64,000 bases of DNA from Variovorax boronicumulans (GCF_029892485.1 NZ_JARXVG010000005.1:310001-374000), one strand, 5' to 3'; positions 34,228-42,865 are shown, numbered from the stretch's first letter. Program-made: numbers and translations. The notes: a model not told the origin generated them from the letters alone.

Positions 34228-34990
34228 ATCCTGCTGCTTCGTTCGCTTTCCGAGGCCGGGACTCGCCCCGGCGGGCGACCTACTTTTCTTTGCTTCGCCA
34301 AAGAAAAGTAGGCAAAAGAAAGGCGACCCCACTGTCTGCGACCCCTTCGCGTTGCTACGGGGCAACCTGCGGTGCTCGCGTTTCGCGGGGTCTCGCCGAA
34401 CTCGCTGCGCTCAGACAGCGGCGAGCCCTGATCCGCGAAACGCTGCGCTCCTCGGCGCAGCCAGAGGGGTGGAGACCACACGGGCCTTTGCTTCGCTTGG
34501 CGCCGGACTTGCTCCTTCCCCCTCTGGGGGAAGGCTGGGATGGGGGCAGGCAGAGCGCTCGATAGCTACGCCGCTGACCCTCACCCCAGCCCTCTCCCCA
34601 AGGGGAGAGGGAGCCAATCCAAGCCGAGCGAAGCAAAGGCCCGTGAACTTGCCGAGCGCAGCGATGGCGTGCCCCAACGCCCTTCTGTATGCGCCGAGGA
34701 GCGGAGCGTTTCGCGGATCAGGGCTCGCCCTTGTTTGAGCGCAGCGAGTTTGGGCGAGACCCCGCGAAACGTGAGCACCGCAGGTTGCCCGCAGCGAAGC
34801 GGAGGGACGCAGACAGCAGGGTCGCCTTTTCTTTGCTTACGTTCTTTTGGCGAAGCAAAAGAAAGTAAGTCGGCCGCCGGGCCGAGACCCGGCCCCCGCC
34901 CTCAAAAAATCCGGGTTTAAAAAAGCAGGGTCATAAGCTAGCAACAAAGAGTTCGTTGGAGAACGCCCCACCGCCCCCTACATTCGCAGC
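34228..34990. other. Gene-free region midA-tauD (763 bp)
   Basis: No protein-coding gene is believable. Short open frames on both strands are Arg/Ser/Pro-rich by-products of the repeats. Almost the whole region is occupied by the nested inverted repeat listed next. The last 85 bp (34906-34990) hold the approach to the dioxygenase gene without a recognisable promoter. Confidence 0.7.
34251..34905. repeat. Large nested inverted repeat (about 655 bp)
   Basis: Outer arms 34251-34470 and about 34685-34905 are imperfect reverse complements; for example GATCCGCGAAACGCTGCGCT and its partner near 34700-34720 differ at one base. An inner pair (GGGCCTTTGCTTCGCT near 34482, complement near 34625-34642) encloses two smaller hairpin units that are themselves inverted (about 34512-34546 and 34577-34612). 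Segments such as CGCCAAAGAAAAGTAGGCAA resemble dispersed Variovorax repeats. There is no transposase or clear target-site duplication. Confidence 0.75.
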
Positions 34991-35875
34991 ATGACTGCCG
35001 TTCTTCCCCCCGAGGCCGCCGCGCAGCACTTCGAAGTGCGCCCCTTCGTCGCCCCGGTCGGCGCCGAAATCCTCGGCCTCGACATCTCGAAGCCGATCAA
35101 CGCCGAAGACTTCGCCCGCATCCACCGCGCGCACTTCGACCACCACGTCGTGGTATTTCGCAACCAGCAGATCACCCCCGCCGAGCACATCGAATTCAGC
35201 CGCCGCTTCGGCCCGCTGGAAATCCATGTGCTGCACCAGTTCCAGCTCAAGAACCACCCCGAGATCCTGATCGTCTCCAACATCAAGGAGAACGGCGAGC
35301 CCATCGGGCTGGGCGATGCGGGCGTCTACTGGCACTCGGACATCTCGTACAAGCCCAAGCCCAGCCTCGGGTCGCTGCTGCATGCGCAAGAGCTGCCAGA
35401 CGAAGGCGGCGACACGCTCTTCGCCGACCAGCACCTTGCATGGGAGTCGCTGCCGGCCGATCTGCAGCAGCGCATCCTGCCGTTGAAAGCAGAGCACAGC
35501 TACCTTGCCAAGTACGAAGAGCTGCGCGCCAAGAATCCGTGGCGCCCCAAGCTCTCGCAGGCGCAGATCGACCAGGTCGCGCCCGCCGTGCAGCCCGTGG
35601 TGCGCAGGCATCCGGAGACGGGCCGCAAGGCGCTCTTCGTCAGCGAACACTTCACGACGCGCATCGTCGGCCTGCCGCAGGATGAAAGCGATGCGCTGCT
35701 GGCCGAGCTGTTTGCGCACAGCGTGAAGCCCGAGTTCGTGTACCGCCACACCTGGGCGCCGCACGACCTGGTTTTCTGGGACAACCGCTCGCTGATGCAC
35801 CTGGCCGCTGGCACGCCCGATCACCTGCGCCGCCGCCTCAATCGCACCACCATCGTCGGCGACACGCCTTTCTGA
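34991..35875 (+). CDS. TauD/TfdA-family 2-oxoglutarate dioxygenase
   Basis: 294 residues. It is a non-haem Fe(II)/2-oxoglutarate oxygenase of the TauD/TfdA/AtsK group. The facial triad is visible: His115 and Asp117 in YWHSDISY and His270 in DNRSLMHLAAG, with a downstream Arg (about 280) for 2-oxoglutarate. Family members release sulfite or sulfate from sulfonates and sulfate esters, or open phenoxyacetates. The transporter genes that follow point to an organosulfur compound, but the substrate is inferred. It starts a four-gene run on the plus strand. Confidence 0.87.
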   Translation: MTAVLPPEAAAQHFEVRPFVAPVGAEILGLDISKPINAEDFARIHRAHFDHHVVVFRNQQITPAEHIEFSRRFGPLEIHVLHQFQLKNHPEILIVSNIKENGEPIGLGDAGVYWHSDISYKPKPSLGSLLHAQELPDEGGDTLFADQHLAWESLPADLQQRILPLKAEHSYLAKYEELRAKNPWRPKLSQAQIDQVAPAVQPVVRRHPETGRKALFVSEHFTTRIVGLPQDESDALLAELFAHSVKPEFVYRHTWAPHDLVFWDNRSLMHLAAGTPDHLRRRLNRTTIVGDTPF

Positions 35876-35901
35876 TCCTTCTTTTTCCGGACCGCTCTTT
35901 C

Positions 35902-36912
35902 ATGAACCGCTTCACACGCAAGGCCGCTGCATTCGTTACCGGCCTCGGTCTCCTCGCCGGCAGTCTTGCCGCGCATGCCGAGGGCCAGATCCGCATCGCC
36001 GAGCAGTTCGGCATCGTCTACCTGCTGCTCAACGTCGCGCAGGAGCAGAAGCTCATCGAGAAGCACGCGAAGGCCGCGGGCGTCGATGCCAAGGTCGAGT
36101 GGATCAAGCTCTCGGGCGGCTCGGCGGTGAACGACGCGCTGCTCTCCGGCAACATCGAGATCGCGGGTGCCGGCGTGGGCCCGCTGCTCACGCTGTGGGA
36201 CCGCACCAAGGGCAAGCAGAACGTCAAGGGCGTGGCGTCGCTGGGCAACTTCCCGTACTACCTGGTGAGCAACAACCCGAACGTGAAGACGATCGCCGAC
36301 TTCACCGAGAAGGACCGCATCGCGCTGCCCGCCGTGGGCGTGTCGGTGCAGTCGCGCGTGCTGCAGTTCGCCTCGGCCAAGCTGTGGGGCGACAAGGAAT
36401 TCAACCGGCTCGACAAGATCAGCGTGGCCTTGCCGCACCCCGACGCGGCAGCGGCCATCATCAAGGGCGGCACCGAGATCACGGGCCACTTCGGCAATCC
36501 GCCGTTCCAGGAACAGGAACTCGCAGGCAATCCGAATGCGCACATCGTGCTCAATTCGTACCAGGTGCTCGGCGGTCCCGCTTCGGCCACGGTGCTCTAC
36601 GCCACCGAGAAATTCCGCAACGAGAACCCCAAGACCTACAAGGCCTTCGTCGATGCGCTCGATGAAGCCGCCAAGTTCGTCACGGCCAATCCCGAGAAGG
36701 CGGCCGACATCTACCTGAAGGTGAGCAACGCGAAGCTCGACCGCGACCTGCTGCTCAAGATCATCAAGAACCCCGAAGTGCAGTTCAAGACCACGCCGCA
36801 GAACACGTACCCGCTGGCGGAATTCATGCACCGGGTGGGGGCGATCAAGAACAAGCCGGCGTCGGTGAAGGACTATTTCTTCGACGATGCGCAGAACAGT
36901 TCGGGGAATTGA
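35902..36912 (+). CDS. ABC transporter substrate-binding protein (SsuA/TauA/NrtA type)
   Basis: 336 residues with a Sec signal peptide ending SLAAHA, then a periplasmic binding-protein fold of the NMT1/SsuA class (QIRIAEQFGIVYLLLNVAQE; AGAGVGPLLTLWDR; VGVSVQSRVLQFA). These proteins capture sulfonates, nitrate, taurine or thiamine precursors. The gene lies 26 bp after the dioxygenase and directly abuts the ATPase gene (TGA followed at once by GTG). Together they suggest import plus oxidative desulfonation of one substrate. Confidence 0.87.
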   Translation: MNRFTRKAAAFVTGLGLLAGSLAAHAEGQIRIAEQFGIVYLLLNVAQEQKLIEKHAKAAGVDAKVEWIKLSGGSAVNDALLSGNIEIAGAGVGPLLTLWDRTKGKQNVKGVASLGNFPYYLVSNNPNVKTIADFTEKDRIALPAVGVSVQSRVLQFASAKLWGDKEFNRLDKISVALPHPDAAAAIIKGGTEITGHFGNPPFQEQELAGNPNAHIVLNSYQVLGGPASATVLYATEKFRNENPKTYKAFVDALDEAAKFVTANPEKAADIYLKVSNAKLDRDLLLKIIKNPEVQFKTTPQNTYPLAEFMHRVGAIKNKPASVKDYFFDDAQNSSGN

Positions 36913-37833
36913 GTGAGCAACGCGGCCGTGCTGCCCTCCGGGGCTGACTCCCTCTCCCATCGGGAGAGGGCGGGGGTGAGGGGGGAGCCTTTGGCATCGC
37001 CACCGGCCCTCACCCCAACCCTCTCCCGCGAGCGGGAGAGGGGGCAAGACCTCGCGCCGCTGCTCCAGGTCGACAGCGTCAGCCTCGAATACCGCACCCC
37101 CGAGCGCGTCGTCCGGGCCACGCACCGCGTGAGCTTCGACGTCCATGCCGCCGATCGCTTCGTGCTGCTGGGCCCCTCGGGCTGCGGCAAGTCCACGCTG
37201 CTGAAGGCCGTGGGCGGCTTCATTGCGCCGGTCGAAGGCGAGATCCGCCTGGACGGCCAGCGCGTGACGCAGCCCGGCCCCGACCGGATCGTCGTGTTCC
37301 AGGAGTTCGACCAGCTGCCGCCGTGGAAGACGGTGAAGCAGAACGTCATGTTTCCACTGCTCGCATCGCGCACGCTCGGCAAGAAGGAAGCCGCCGAGCG
37401 CGCACTGCACTACCTCGACAAGGTGGGCCTCGCCAAGTTCGCCGACGTGCATCCGCACCAGCTCTCCGGCGGCATGAAGCAGCGCGTGGCGATTGCGCGT
37501 GCGCTCGCGATGCAGCCGCGCGTGCTGCTGATGGACGAGCCCTTCGCCGCGCTCGACGCGCTCACGCGTCGCAAGATGCAGCAGGAGCTGCTCGAGCTGT
37601 GGGACGAGGTGCGTTTCACGCTGCTGTTCGTCACGCACTCGATCGAAGAGGCGCTGGTGGTGGGCAATCGCGTGGCGCTGCTGTCGCCGCATCCGGGGCG
37701 CATGCGCGCCGAGGTCAACAGCCACGGCTTCTCGCTTGCGAGCCTGGGCGGGGCGGAGTTCCAAGGCACGGCGCAGCGTATTCACGACATGCTGTTCGAA
37801 GAAGAGCAAGCGCATGCGGAGGCCGACGCATGA
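36913..37833 (+). CDS. ABC transporter ATP-binding protein with repeat-derived N-terminus
   Basis: 306 residues. The nucleotide-binding domain starts at about residue 52 and is complete: Walker A GPSGCGKST, Q-loop VVFQEFDQLPPW, signature LSGGMKQRVAIARAL, Walker B VLLMDEPFAALD and switch His in FVTHSIEEAL. It belongs to the SsuB/TauB group. The first 45 or so residues (LSHRERAGVRGE; LTPTLSRERERG) are encoded by a pair of inverted palindromic repeats that stay in frame. No other good start exists between the GTG at 36913 and the domain, so the repeat is probably translated. It overlaps the permease gene by ATGA. Confidence 0.87.
   Translation: MSNAAVLPSGADSLSHRERAGVRGEPLASPPALTPTLSRERERGQDLAPLLQVDSVSLEYRTPERVVRATHRVSFDVHAADRFVLLGPSGCGKSTLLKAVGGFIAPVEGEIRLDGQRVTQPGPDRIVVFQEFDQLPPWKTVKQNVMFPLLASRTLGKKEAAERALHYLDKVGLAKFADVHPHQLSGGMKQRVAIARALAMQPRVLLMDEPFAALDALTRRKMQQELLELWDEVRFTLLFVTHSIEEALVVGNRVALLSPHPGRMRAEVNSHGFSLASLGGAEFQGTAQRIHDMLFEEEQAHAEADA
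36949..37045. repeat. Inverted pair of palindromic repeats inside the ATPase gene
   Basis: Unit 1 (about 36949-36986) contains CCCTCTCCCATCGGGAGAGG and GGGGGTGAGG. Unit 2 (about 37008-37045) is its reverse complement in type (CCTCACCCCAACCCTCTCCC, then GCGAGCGGGAGAGGGGG). The same family occurs twice in inverted order inside the repeat at 34251-34905. Confidence 0.8.
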
Positions 37834-38699
37834 GCGCCATCGTCCCGCCGATCCGCCCCGAATACGAACGCACGCTCGAGCCCTTCACCGAAGTCCCGCT
37901 CGAACGCACGTTGCCGCTGCCCGCCCGCATCTGGGCCCAGGCCGGCGTGCGCAAGGGCCTGATCCTCGTTGTCATCGCCGTGCTCTGGGAGCTCGCGGCG
38001 CGCTGGCAGAACAACGACCTGCTGCTGCCGACTTTCACCGCCACCGCTTCGGCCCTGTTCGAGGGGCTGGCCAGCGGCGAGCTGATCGAGAAGGTGCGCA
38101 TCTCGCTGGCCGTGCTGCTGCAGGGCTATCTGGCCGGCGTGCTGCTGGCCTTCGGGCTCACCACGCTCGCGGTGTCCACGCAGATCGGCCGCGACCTGCT
38201 GGACACGCTCACCTCCATGTTCAACCCGCTGCCCGCCATCGCGCTGCTGCCGCTCGCCTTGCTGTGGTTCGGCCTTGGGCGCGGCAGCCTGGTGTTCGTG
38301 CTGATCCATTCGGTGCTGTGGCCGCTGGCGCTCAACACCTATGCAGGCTTCCAGGGTGTGCCCGAGACCTTGCGCATGGCGGGGCGCAACTACGGGCTCA
38401 AGGGCCTGCGCTACGTGCTGCAGATCCTGGTGCCGGCCGCGCTGCCGTCGATTCTTTCGGGCCTGAAGATCGGCTGGGCGTTTGCGTGGCGCACGCTGAT
38501 CGCAGCCGAGCTGGTGTTCGGTGCCTCGTCGGGCAAGGGCGGGCTCGGCTGGTACATCTTCCAGAACCGCAACGAGCTCTACACCGACCGCGTGTTCGCG
38601 GGTCTGGCGATGGTGGTGCTGATCGGCCTGCTGGTGGAAAGCCTGGGCTTCAAGACACTGGAGCGCCTGACGGTGCGGCGCTGGGGCCAGCAGCGCTGA
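37830..38699 (+). CDS. ABC transporter permease (SsuC/TauC type)
   Basis: 289 residues. A cytoplasmic N-terminal stretch of about 40 residues leads into six predicted membrane helices with the EAA-type coupling loop (FQGVPETLRMAGRNYGLKGL) before a helix rich in Leu and Ala. This is the BPD-transporter permease pattern. It completes the importer with the binding protein and ATPase upstream, with which it is translationally coupled. The C-terminus LERLTVRRWGQ is typical of SsuC relatives. Confidence 0.88.
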   Translation: MSAIVPPIRPEYERTLEPFTEVPLERTLPLPARIWAQAGVRKGLILVVIAVLWELAARWQNNDLLLPTFTATASALFEGLASGELIEKVRISLAVLLQGYLAGVLLAFGLTTLAVSTQIGRDLLDTLTSMFNPLPAIALLPLALLWFGLGRGSLVFVLIHSVLWPLALNTYAGFQGVPETLRMAGRNYGLKGLRYVLQILVPAALPSILSGLKIGWAFAWRTLIAAELVFGASSGKGGLGWYIFQNRNELYTDRVFAGLAMVVLIGLLVESLGFKTLERLTVRRWGQQR

Positions 38700-38714
38700 T
38701 GAAGCTGCGCCCGC

Positions 38715-39107
38715 TCAGCCGCTCGACTTCTTCGCCAGCTGCCGCAGCGCGCGCAGCTCGCTGTTCAGGAACTCGTTGGCGTCCCGCACTGCGCCGTCGT
38801 TGAGCTTGACCTTGTAGGCCTGCCCGGTCATCTCCGAGCGCGAGGCGCAGCGTTCGATGAAGTCCTCGGCCGTGGCCAGTTCCTTTTTGAAATAGTCGTA
38901 CTTGGCCTGCATGTGCTTGGCGGCATCGGCGGCGTTGTACTCGTTGCCGTTGCGCAGGAACACCATCGCATTCATCTTCGACACGCGCTGGATCAGCGTG
39001 TCGATCAGCTTTTCTTCGGCAGCCGAAGGGGTGGCCTGGGCCAGCAGGGCAGAGGCACCGAGCAGCAGGGCGAGCAGCGCGGTGCGCAGGAGTTTGAAAG
39101 AGGCCAT
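38715..39107 (-). CDS. DUF5329 periplasmic protein
   Basis: 130 residues from ATG 39107 with a cleavable signal peptide (LLRTALLALLLGASALLAQA). The mature part matches the DUF5329 pattern: AEEKLIDTLIQRVSKMNAMVFLRNGNEY, ADAAKHMQAKYDYF, and ATAEDFIERCASRSEMTGQAYKV. The function is unknown. It converges on the permease gene with 15 bp between stops, and diverges from hisN across a complex palindrome that occupies its upstream region. Confidence 0.75.
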   Translation of the reverse strand: MASFKLLRTALLALLLGASALLAQATPSAAEEKLIDTLIQRVSKMNAMVFLRNGNEYNAADAAKHMQAKYDYFKKELATAEDFIERCASRSEMTGQAYKVKLNDGAVRDANEFLNSELRALRQLAKKSSG

Positions 39108-39141
39108 TTGTCCTATCGCTGGCAATTTTCGCGCCATGTTA

Positions 39142-39302
39142 GTACGCCGCCCCAGAGATGTCGAAACACGAAAGCGCGTCTTCGCCCCGATGGGGGCGTT
39201 GCAAATCCTCGCGATACCTACGGGTATCGCTGCGGTTTGCGCCTTGCCCTCGGCGCGAATCCATCGCTTTCGTCATGTTTCGAAATCTCCGGGGCGGCGT
39301 AC
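39142..39302. repeat. 161-bp cloverleaf-like palindromic element
   Basis: Long outer arms 39142-39176 and 39265-39302 pair with few mismatches (GTACGCCGCCCC at the ends). Three hairpins lie inside: CGCCCC/GGGGCG (39183-39198), a long stem 39201-39240 closed by GCGATACC-TACG-GGTATCGC (a C(UACG)G loop if transcribed), and CGCC/GGCG (39240-39255). It sits in the divergent gap between the DUF5329 gene and hisN. It may be an interspersed repeat or a structured RNA. Confidence 0.7.
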
Positions 39303-39379
39303 CAAGGCGGCAGCCCTTGTCGTGTCAAACCGACGCCGGCTCGGGTCTAATCGCAGTTTTGGCTCGCGTTCACTCTTCC

Positions 39380-40168
39380 ATGAGCTCTCCCACTCCCGAA
39401 CTGCCGACCATTGCAGAGGCGCTGGCCGATGCGGCCGCCGCGCAGTCGATGCACTACTTCCGCACGCCGCTGGACATCATCACCAAGGCCGACGAGAGCC
39501 CCGTCACGCTGGCCGACCGCGCGGCCGAGACGGCGATGCGCAAGATCCTCGGCCAGCGCGTGCCGGCCGATGGCATCTACGGCGAGGAGCACGGCCCCGA
39601 GCGGCTCGATGCCGAACGCATTTGGGTGCTGGACCCCATCGACGGCACGCGCAGCTTCATCACTGGCTCCCCGCTCTGGGGCACGCTGATCGGCGTGATG
39701 CAAGGAGCGCGCGTGGTGCTCGGCATGATCGACATGCCGGTGCTGAAAGAGCGCTGGATCGGCATCAACAGCAAGGACGGCGGCCAGGGCGCCACGCGCG
39801 ATGGCCAGCCGGTGCGCGTGAGCAACTGCACCGAAGTGGCCAAGGCCCGCATCGTCACCACCTCGCCCGACATCTTTGCGCCCGCCGACTGGCAAGCGTT
39901 CGACCGGCTCAGCCGCCAGTGCGCGATGCGCCGCTTCGGCGGGGACTGCTACGGTTACGCGCAACTGGCCGGCGGCACCATCGACCTCGTGGTGGAAACC
40001 GGCCTGCAGCCCTACGACTACCTCGGCCCCGCCGGCCTGATCGAGGCTGCGGGCGGTGTCATCACCGACTGGCGGGGCCAGCCGCTGGGCCTGAAGTCCG
40101 ACGGCCGGGTGATTGCCGCCGCAACGCCCGAGCTTCACCGACAAGCCATGGCCGTCCTCGCGGCCTAG
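39380..40168 (+). CDS. Inositol-monophosphatase-family histidinol-phosphatase (HisN type)
   Basis: 262 residues of the IMPase family, Mg-dependent phosphomonoesterases. Metal-binding motifs are GEEHGPE (Glu), WVLDPIDGTRSFITG (Asp-Asp) and YDYLGPAGLIEAAGG near the C-terminus. The sequence opening and the PIDGTRSF motif match the histidinol-phosphate phosphatase subgroup. No his gene is adjacent, so the histidine role is inferred from subfamily alone. ATG 39380 (MSSPTPELPT) is chosen over an upstream in-frame start that would lie inside the palindrome. Confidence 0.8.
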   Translation: MSSPTPELPTIAEALADAAAAQSMHYFRTPLDIITKADESPVTLADRAAETAMRKILGQRVPADGIYGEEHGPERLDAERIWVLDPIDGTRSFITGSPLWGTLIGVMQGARVVLGMIDMPVLKERWIGINSKDGGQGATRDGQPVRVSNCTEVAKARIVTTSPDIFAPADWQAFDRLSRQCAMRRFGGDCYGYAQLAGGTIDLVVETGLQPYDYLGPAGLIEAAGGVITDWRGQPLGLKSDGRVIAAATPELHRQAMAVLAA

Positions 40169-40177
40169 ACTGTCCCC

Positions 40178-40372
40178 ATGTTCCGCTGGCTGATCGTCGT
40201 CGTCCTTGCACTGGTGCTCATGAGCGGGTTGACCGCGTGGCTGCGCCGCTTCGGCTTCGGACGGTTGCCCGGCGATTTCGAGTTTCGCGCCTTCGGCCGC
40301 GACTGGCAGCTGCCGATTGGAAGCACCATGGTGCTCAGCATGATCGCGGCGCTGGTGGCGCGCCTTTTGTAG
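40178..40372 (+). CDS. DUF2905 small membrane protein
   Basis: 64 residues: an N-terminal helix (FRWLIVVVLALVLMSGL), a conserved soluble loop FGRLPGDFEFRAFGRDWQLPIGST, and a second helix to the C-terminus. This is the DUF2905 pattern of tiny two-helix inner-membrane proteins of unknown role. It lies 9 bp after the HisN-type gene and 17 bp before the ROK gene, so all three are probably co-transcribed. Confidence 0.8.
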   Translation: MFRWLIVVVLALVLMSGLTAWLRRFGFGRLPGDFEFRAFGRDWQLPIGSTMVLSMIAALVARLL

Positions 40373-40389
40373 AGAAAAGAAAAACCGCA

Positions 40390-41316
40390 ATGAGAGCCTG
40401 CGTTGACATCGGCGGCACCAAGGTGGCCGTGAGCCTTTCCGCTTCGAGCGATGCGCCGTTGGTCGGCCGCCGCAGCGAGCCGACCGCCAAGACCGGCGAC
40501 AACGACGCCGTGGCGGTGCAGATCCTTCGGATGATCGACGAGGTCTGTGCCGAGCAAGGCATCGACCCCGCGACGATCGAACGCGTGGGCGTGTCGTCGA
40601 CCGGCCCCTTCGAGCTGCACGACGGCATGGTCGAGCTCGCGACGCCCAATATCTGCGGCGGCATCGCCGGTCCGGCGCGGGGCCTGCCCAACCAGTGGAT
40701 GACCGCGATCATCGAAGCCCCGTTGGCCAGGCGCTTCGGGCAGGTGCGTGTCGAGAACGACGCGGTGGCCGGCCTGGAGGCCGAACGCCACTGGGGCGCG
40801 CTCAAGGGATTCGATCACTGCGCCTATGCCACCTGGAGCACCGGCGTGGGCGTCGGTCTCTGCGTCGACGGTCGCGCGCTGCGCGGCAAGAACGGCAATG
40901 CAGGCCACGCAGGGCACAGCTTCGTGGTCGACGATGCCAGCGGCGCGCTCTGCGGCTGCGGCAACCTGGGCGACGTCGAGGCGCTGGTCGCCGGCAACTC
41001 GATCTCGCGCCGCTTCGGCCAACCCGCCCCCGACCTGTTTTCGGCCGCCTCGGCCGGCGAGCCGCATTCGCTGGAAATCGTGGATGCGCTGTGCCGGGTG
41101 ATGGGCCGCATGCTCTACAACATGATCATCACGCTGGACCTGCAGCGCATCAGCCTCGGCGGCAGCGTGTTCTGGCACCACCGCGATTTCCTGCTGCCCC
41201 GGCTGCAGGCGCAGATCGACGGCAAGCTGATGCCGCTCACCCGCGGCGTGCTGCTGGTGCCCGCGGGGCTCGGCGAGAAGGTCGGCGACTACGCGGCACT
41301 GGCGCTTCTGGACTGA
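40390..41316 (+). CDS. ROK-family sugar kinase/regulator-like protein
   Basis: 308 residues. The ROK fold has the N-terminal phosphate-binding VDIGGTKVAV, catalytic Asp124 (VENDAVAG) and the zinc-site region with His173 and Cys188 and Cys190 (LCGCGNLGDVE). The usual third Cys of CxCGxxGCxE is replaced by Asp195, so zinc binding may be altered. No helix-turn-helix is present, so this is a kinase-type ROK (glucose, mannose or N-acetyl-sugar), not a repressor. The substrate is unknown. Confidence 0.8.
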   Translation: MRACVDIGGTKVAVSLSASSDAPLVGRRSEPTAKTGDNDAVAVQILRMIDEVCAEQGIDPATIERVGVSSTGPFELHDGMVELATPNICGGIAGPARGLPNQWMTAIIEAPLARRFGQVRVENDAVAGLEAERHWGALKGFDHCAYATWSTGVGVGLCVDGRALRGKNGNAGHAGHSFVVDDASGALCGCGNLGDVEALVAGNSISRRFGQPAPDLFSAASAGEPHSLEIVDALCRVMGRMLYNMIITLDLQRISLGGSVFWHHRDFLLPRLQAQIDGKLMPLTRGVLLVPAGLGEKVGDYAALALLD

Positions 41317-41347
41317 GCGACCGCGCCGCGATCACCCTCGGCGAACC

Positions 41348-42865
41348 ATGCCGCTCCCTCTGTCTCCCCGCCGCAAGTCGTTCGCCTGGCTGCTGTTGGT
41401 GGTGGGCGGCTTCCTGGGGGCGCATCGCTTCTATCTGGGGAGCTATCTGGGCGGAGCGGCTCAATTGCTGTTGCTCCTCGTCGGCGTCGGCAACCTGCCG
41501 GGCTCGCGGTTCGCGCTCGGCCTGCTGGGCCCCTGGCTGCTGCTGGACATCTACTGGGTGCACCTGCGCCTGAAGCGGCAGGACGAAAGCAGCGCCGCGC
41601 GCCGCCCCACCGCCAAGGCCTACGACCTCGAAGCGCTCAACCATGCCGACGAACTGCGCGAGCGCTTCGCCGTCGCCGCCGAGACGCACGACTGGGCGAA
41701 GGCCGTGGCGCTGGGCGAGCAGATCGTCGCGAGCGCGCGCAAGGTCTTCAAGGGGCCGCACCGGAACCTCGCGATGTCGCTGTGCATGCACGGGCAGGCC
41801 TGCTACCAGTTCAAGGCCCTCGACGAGGCCAAGGCCAGCCTGGAGGAAAGCCTGGCCATCGGCCGCCGGATCGGCATGCCGGCGGAAGACATGGAGATCG
41901 TGCGCAAGGCACTGGCCATGACCCTGGCCGGCATCGGCGATGAACGCAGCGCCCGCCAGCTTCGCGCGGGCCTGCCCGCCGGTGGTGGCGCCGGGAACGA
42001 CACCGTCCTGCTGGACCTGCTCGAAGACCGGGAGAAACACTACAAGGCCGCCTTCGAGCGGCGCGACCTGGCGCTCGCCGAGAAGCTCTGCGCCGAGGCC
42101 GTGGAAACCAGCCGCCAGCTGTGCGGCGGGGCCGGCAAGGCGGTCGTGTTCCACCTCATCAGCCATGCGGAGATCTGCCGGCAATTGCAGTGGCACGACA
42201 AGGCCGCGTCCCTGCTGGACGAGTGCCTGGCCATCATCGACCAGCTGGGCCTGGACGATGGCTGGCGGCTCGGCCCGACCAACACGCTGGCGCTGCTGCA
42301 CGCCGATGCCGGCCGCTCCGACGAGGCGGAGGTCCTCTACAAGAAGACCATCGCGATGGCCGTGGCGCTGAGCAAGGGCGCCTCGACCGACGACGTGGTG
42401 CGCGCCTTCAACAACCTGGCGTTTCTCTACACGAACACCGACCAGGACCAGAAGGCCGAGCTCTGCTACGCACGGGCCATGGTGCACCTGGACAAGCTCC
42501 CGCCCGGCGAGGGCGACGCCGACCTGCATTCCGACCTGCTGATCAATTTCGCCCAGCTCCACATGTCGCTCAACGAGGCCGAGCATGCCAAGCCCCTGTT
42601 CGAACGCGCGCTGGCGATCCAGGAGCGCAGCTGCCGGGGCATTTCCACCAGCGCGGCCACCGCCCACAACGACCTGGGCCTGATCGCGCAGGAAGAGGGC
42701 GACCTGCGCGAGGCGCTGAAGCACTTCAAGCGCACGCTGTTGCTCAACCAGATCTGTGCGCCCGACCACTTCGGCAATCTCGCGAACGCGCAACGCAACA
42801 TCGACAACGTGAGCCTCGCGCTGGCGGCGGTCGCCCGAGCCGCGCGCCTGGAGCCGAGCACGTGA
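41348..42865 (+). CDS. TM2-domain protein with tetratricopeptide repeats
   Basis: 505 residues. The N-terminal TM2 domain (about 10-75) has two helices around the motif GGFLGAHRFYLGSYLGG and DIYWVHLRL. A cytosolic region of about 400 residues is built of helical tetratricopeptide-like repeats, e.g. DEAKASLEESLAIGRRIG, DEAEVLYKKTIAMAVALS, EHAKPLFERALAIQERS and REALKHFKRTLLLNQI. The layout suggests a membrane-tethered scaffold that binds protein partners. I do not know a function. It overlaps the following DUF1877-like gene (GTGA), so the two are probably partners. Confidence 0.75.
   Translation: MPLPLSPRRKSFAWLLLVVGGFLGAHRFYLGSYLGGAAQLLLLLVGVGNLPGSRFALGLLGPWLLLDIYWVHLRLKRQDESSAARRPTAKAYDLEALNHADELRERFAVAAETHDWAKAVALGEQIVASARKVFKGPHRNLAMSLCMHGQACYQFKALDEAKASLEESLAIGRRIGMPAEDMEIVRKALAMTLAGIGDERSARQLRAGLPAGGGAGNDTVLLDLLEDREKHYKAAFERRDLALAEKLCAEAVETSRQLCGGAGKAVVFHLISHAEICRQLQWHDKAASLLDECLAIIDQLGLDDGWRLGPTNTLALLHADAGRSDEAEVLYKKTIAMAVALSKGASTDDVVRAFNNLAFLYTNTDQDQKAELCYARAMVHLDKLPPGEGDADLHSDLLINFAQLHMSLNEAEHAKPLFERALAIQERSCRGISTSAATAHNDLGLIAQEEGDLREALKHFKRTLLLNQICAPDHFGNLANAQRNIDNVSLALAAVARAARLEPST

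Noticed and set aside
34204..34738. Small open frames of 80-180 codons between midA and tauD on both strands
   Set aside because: They translate the nested inverted repeat; sequences are Arg/Ser/Pro-rich and mirror each other across the symmetry axis.
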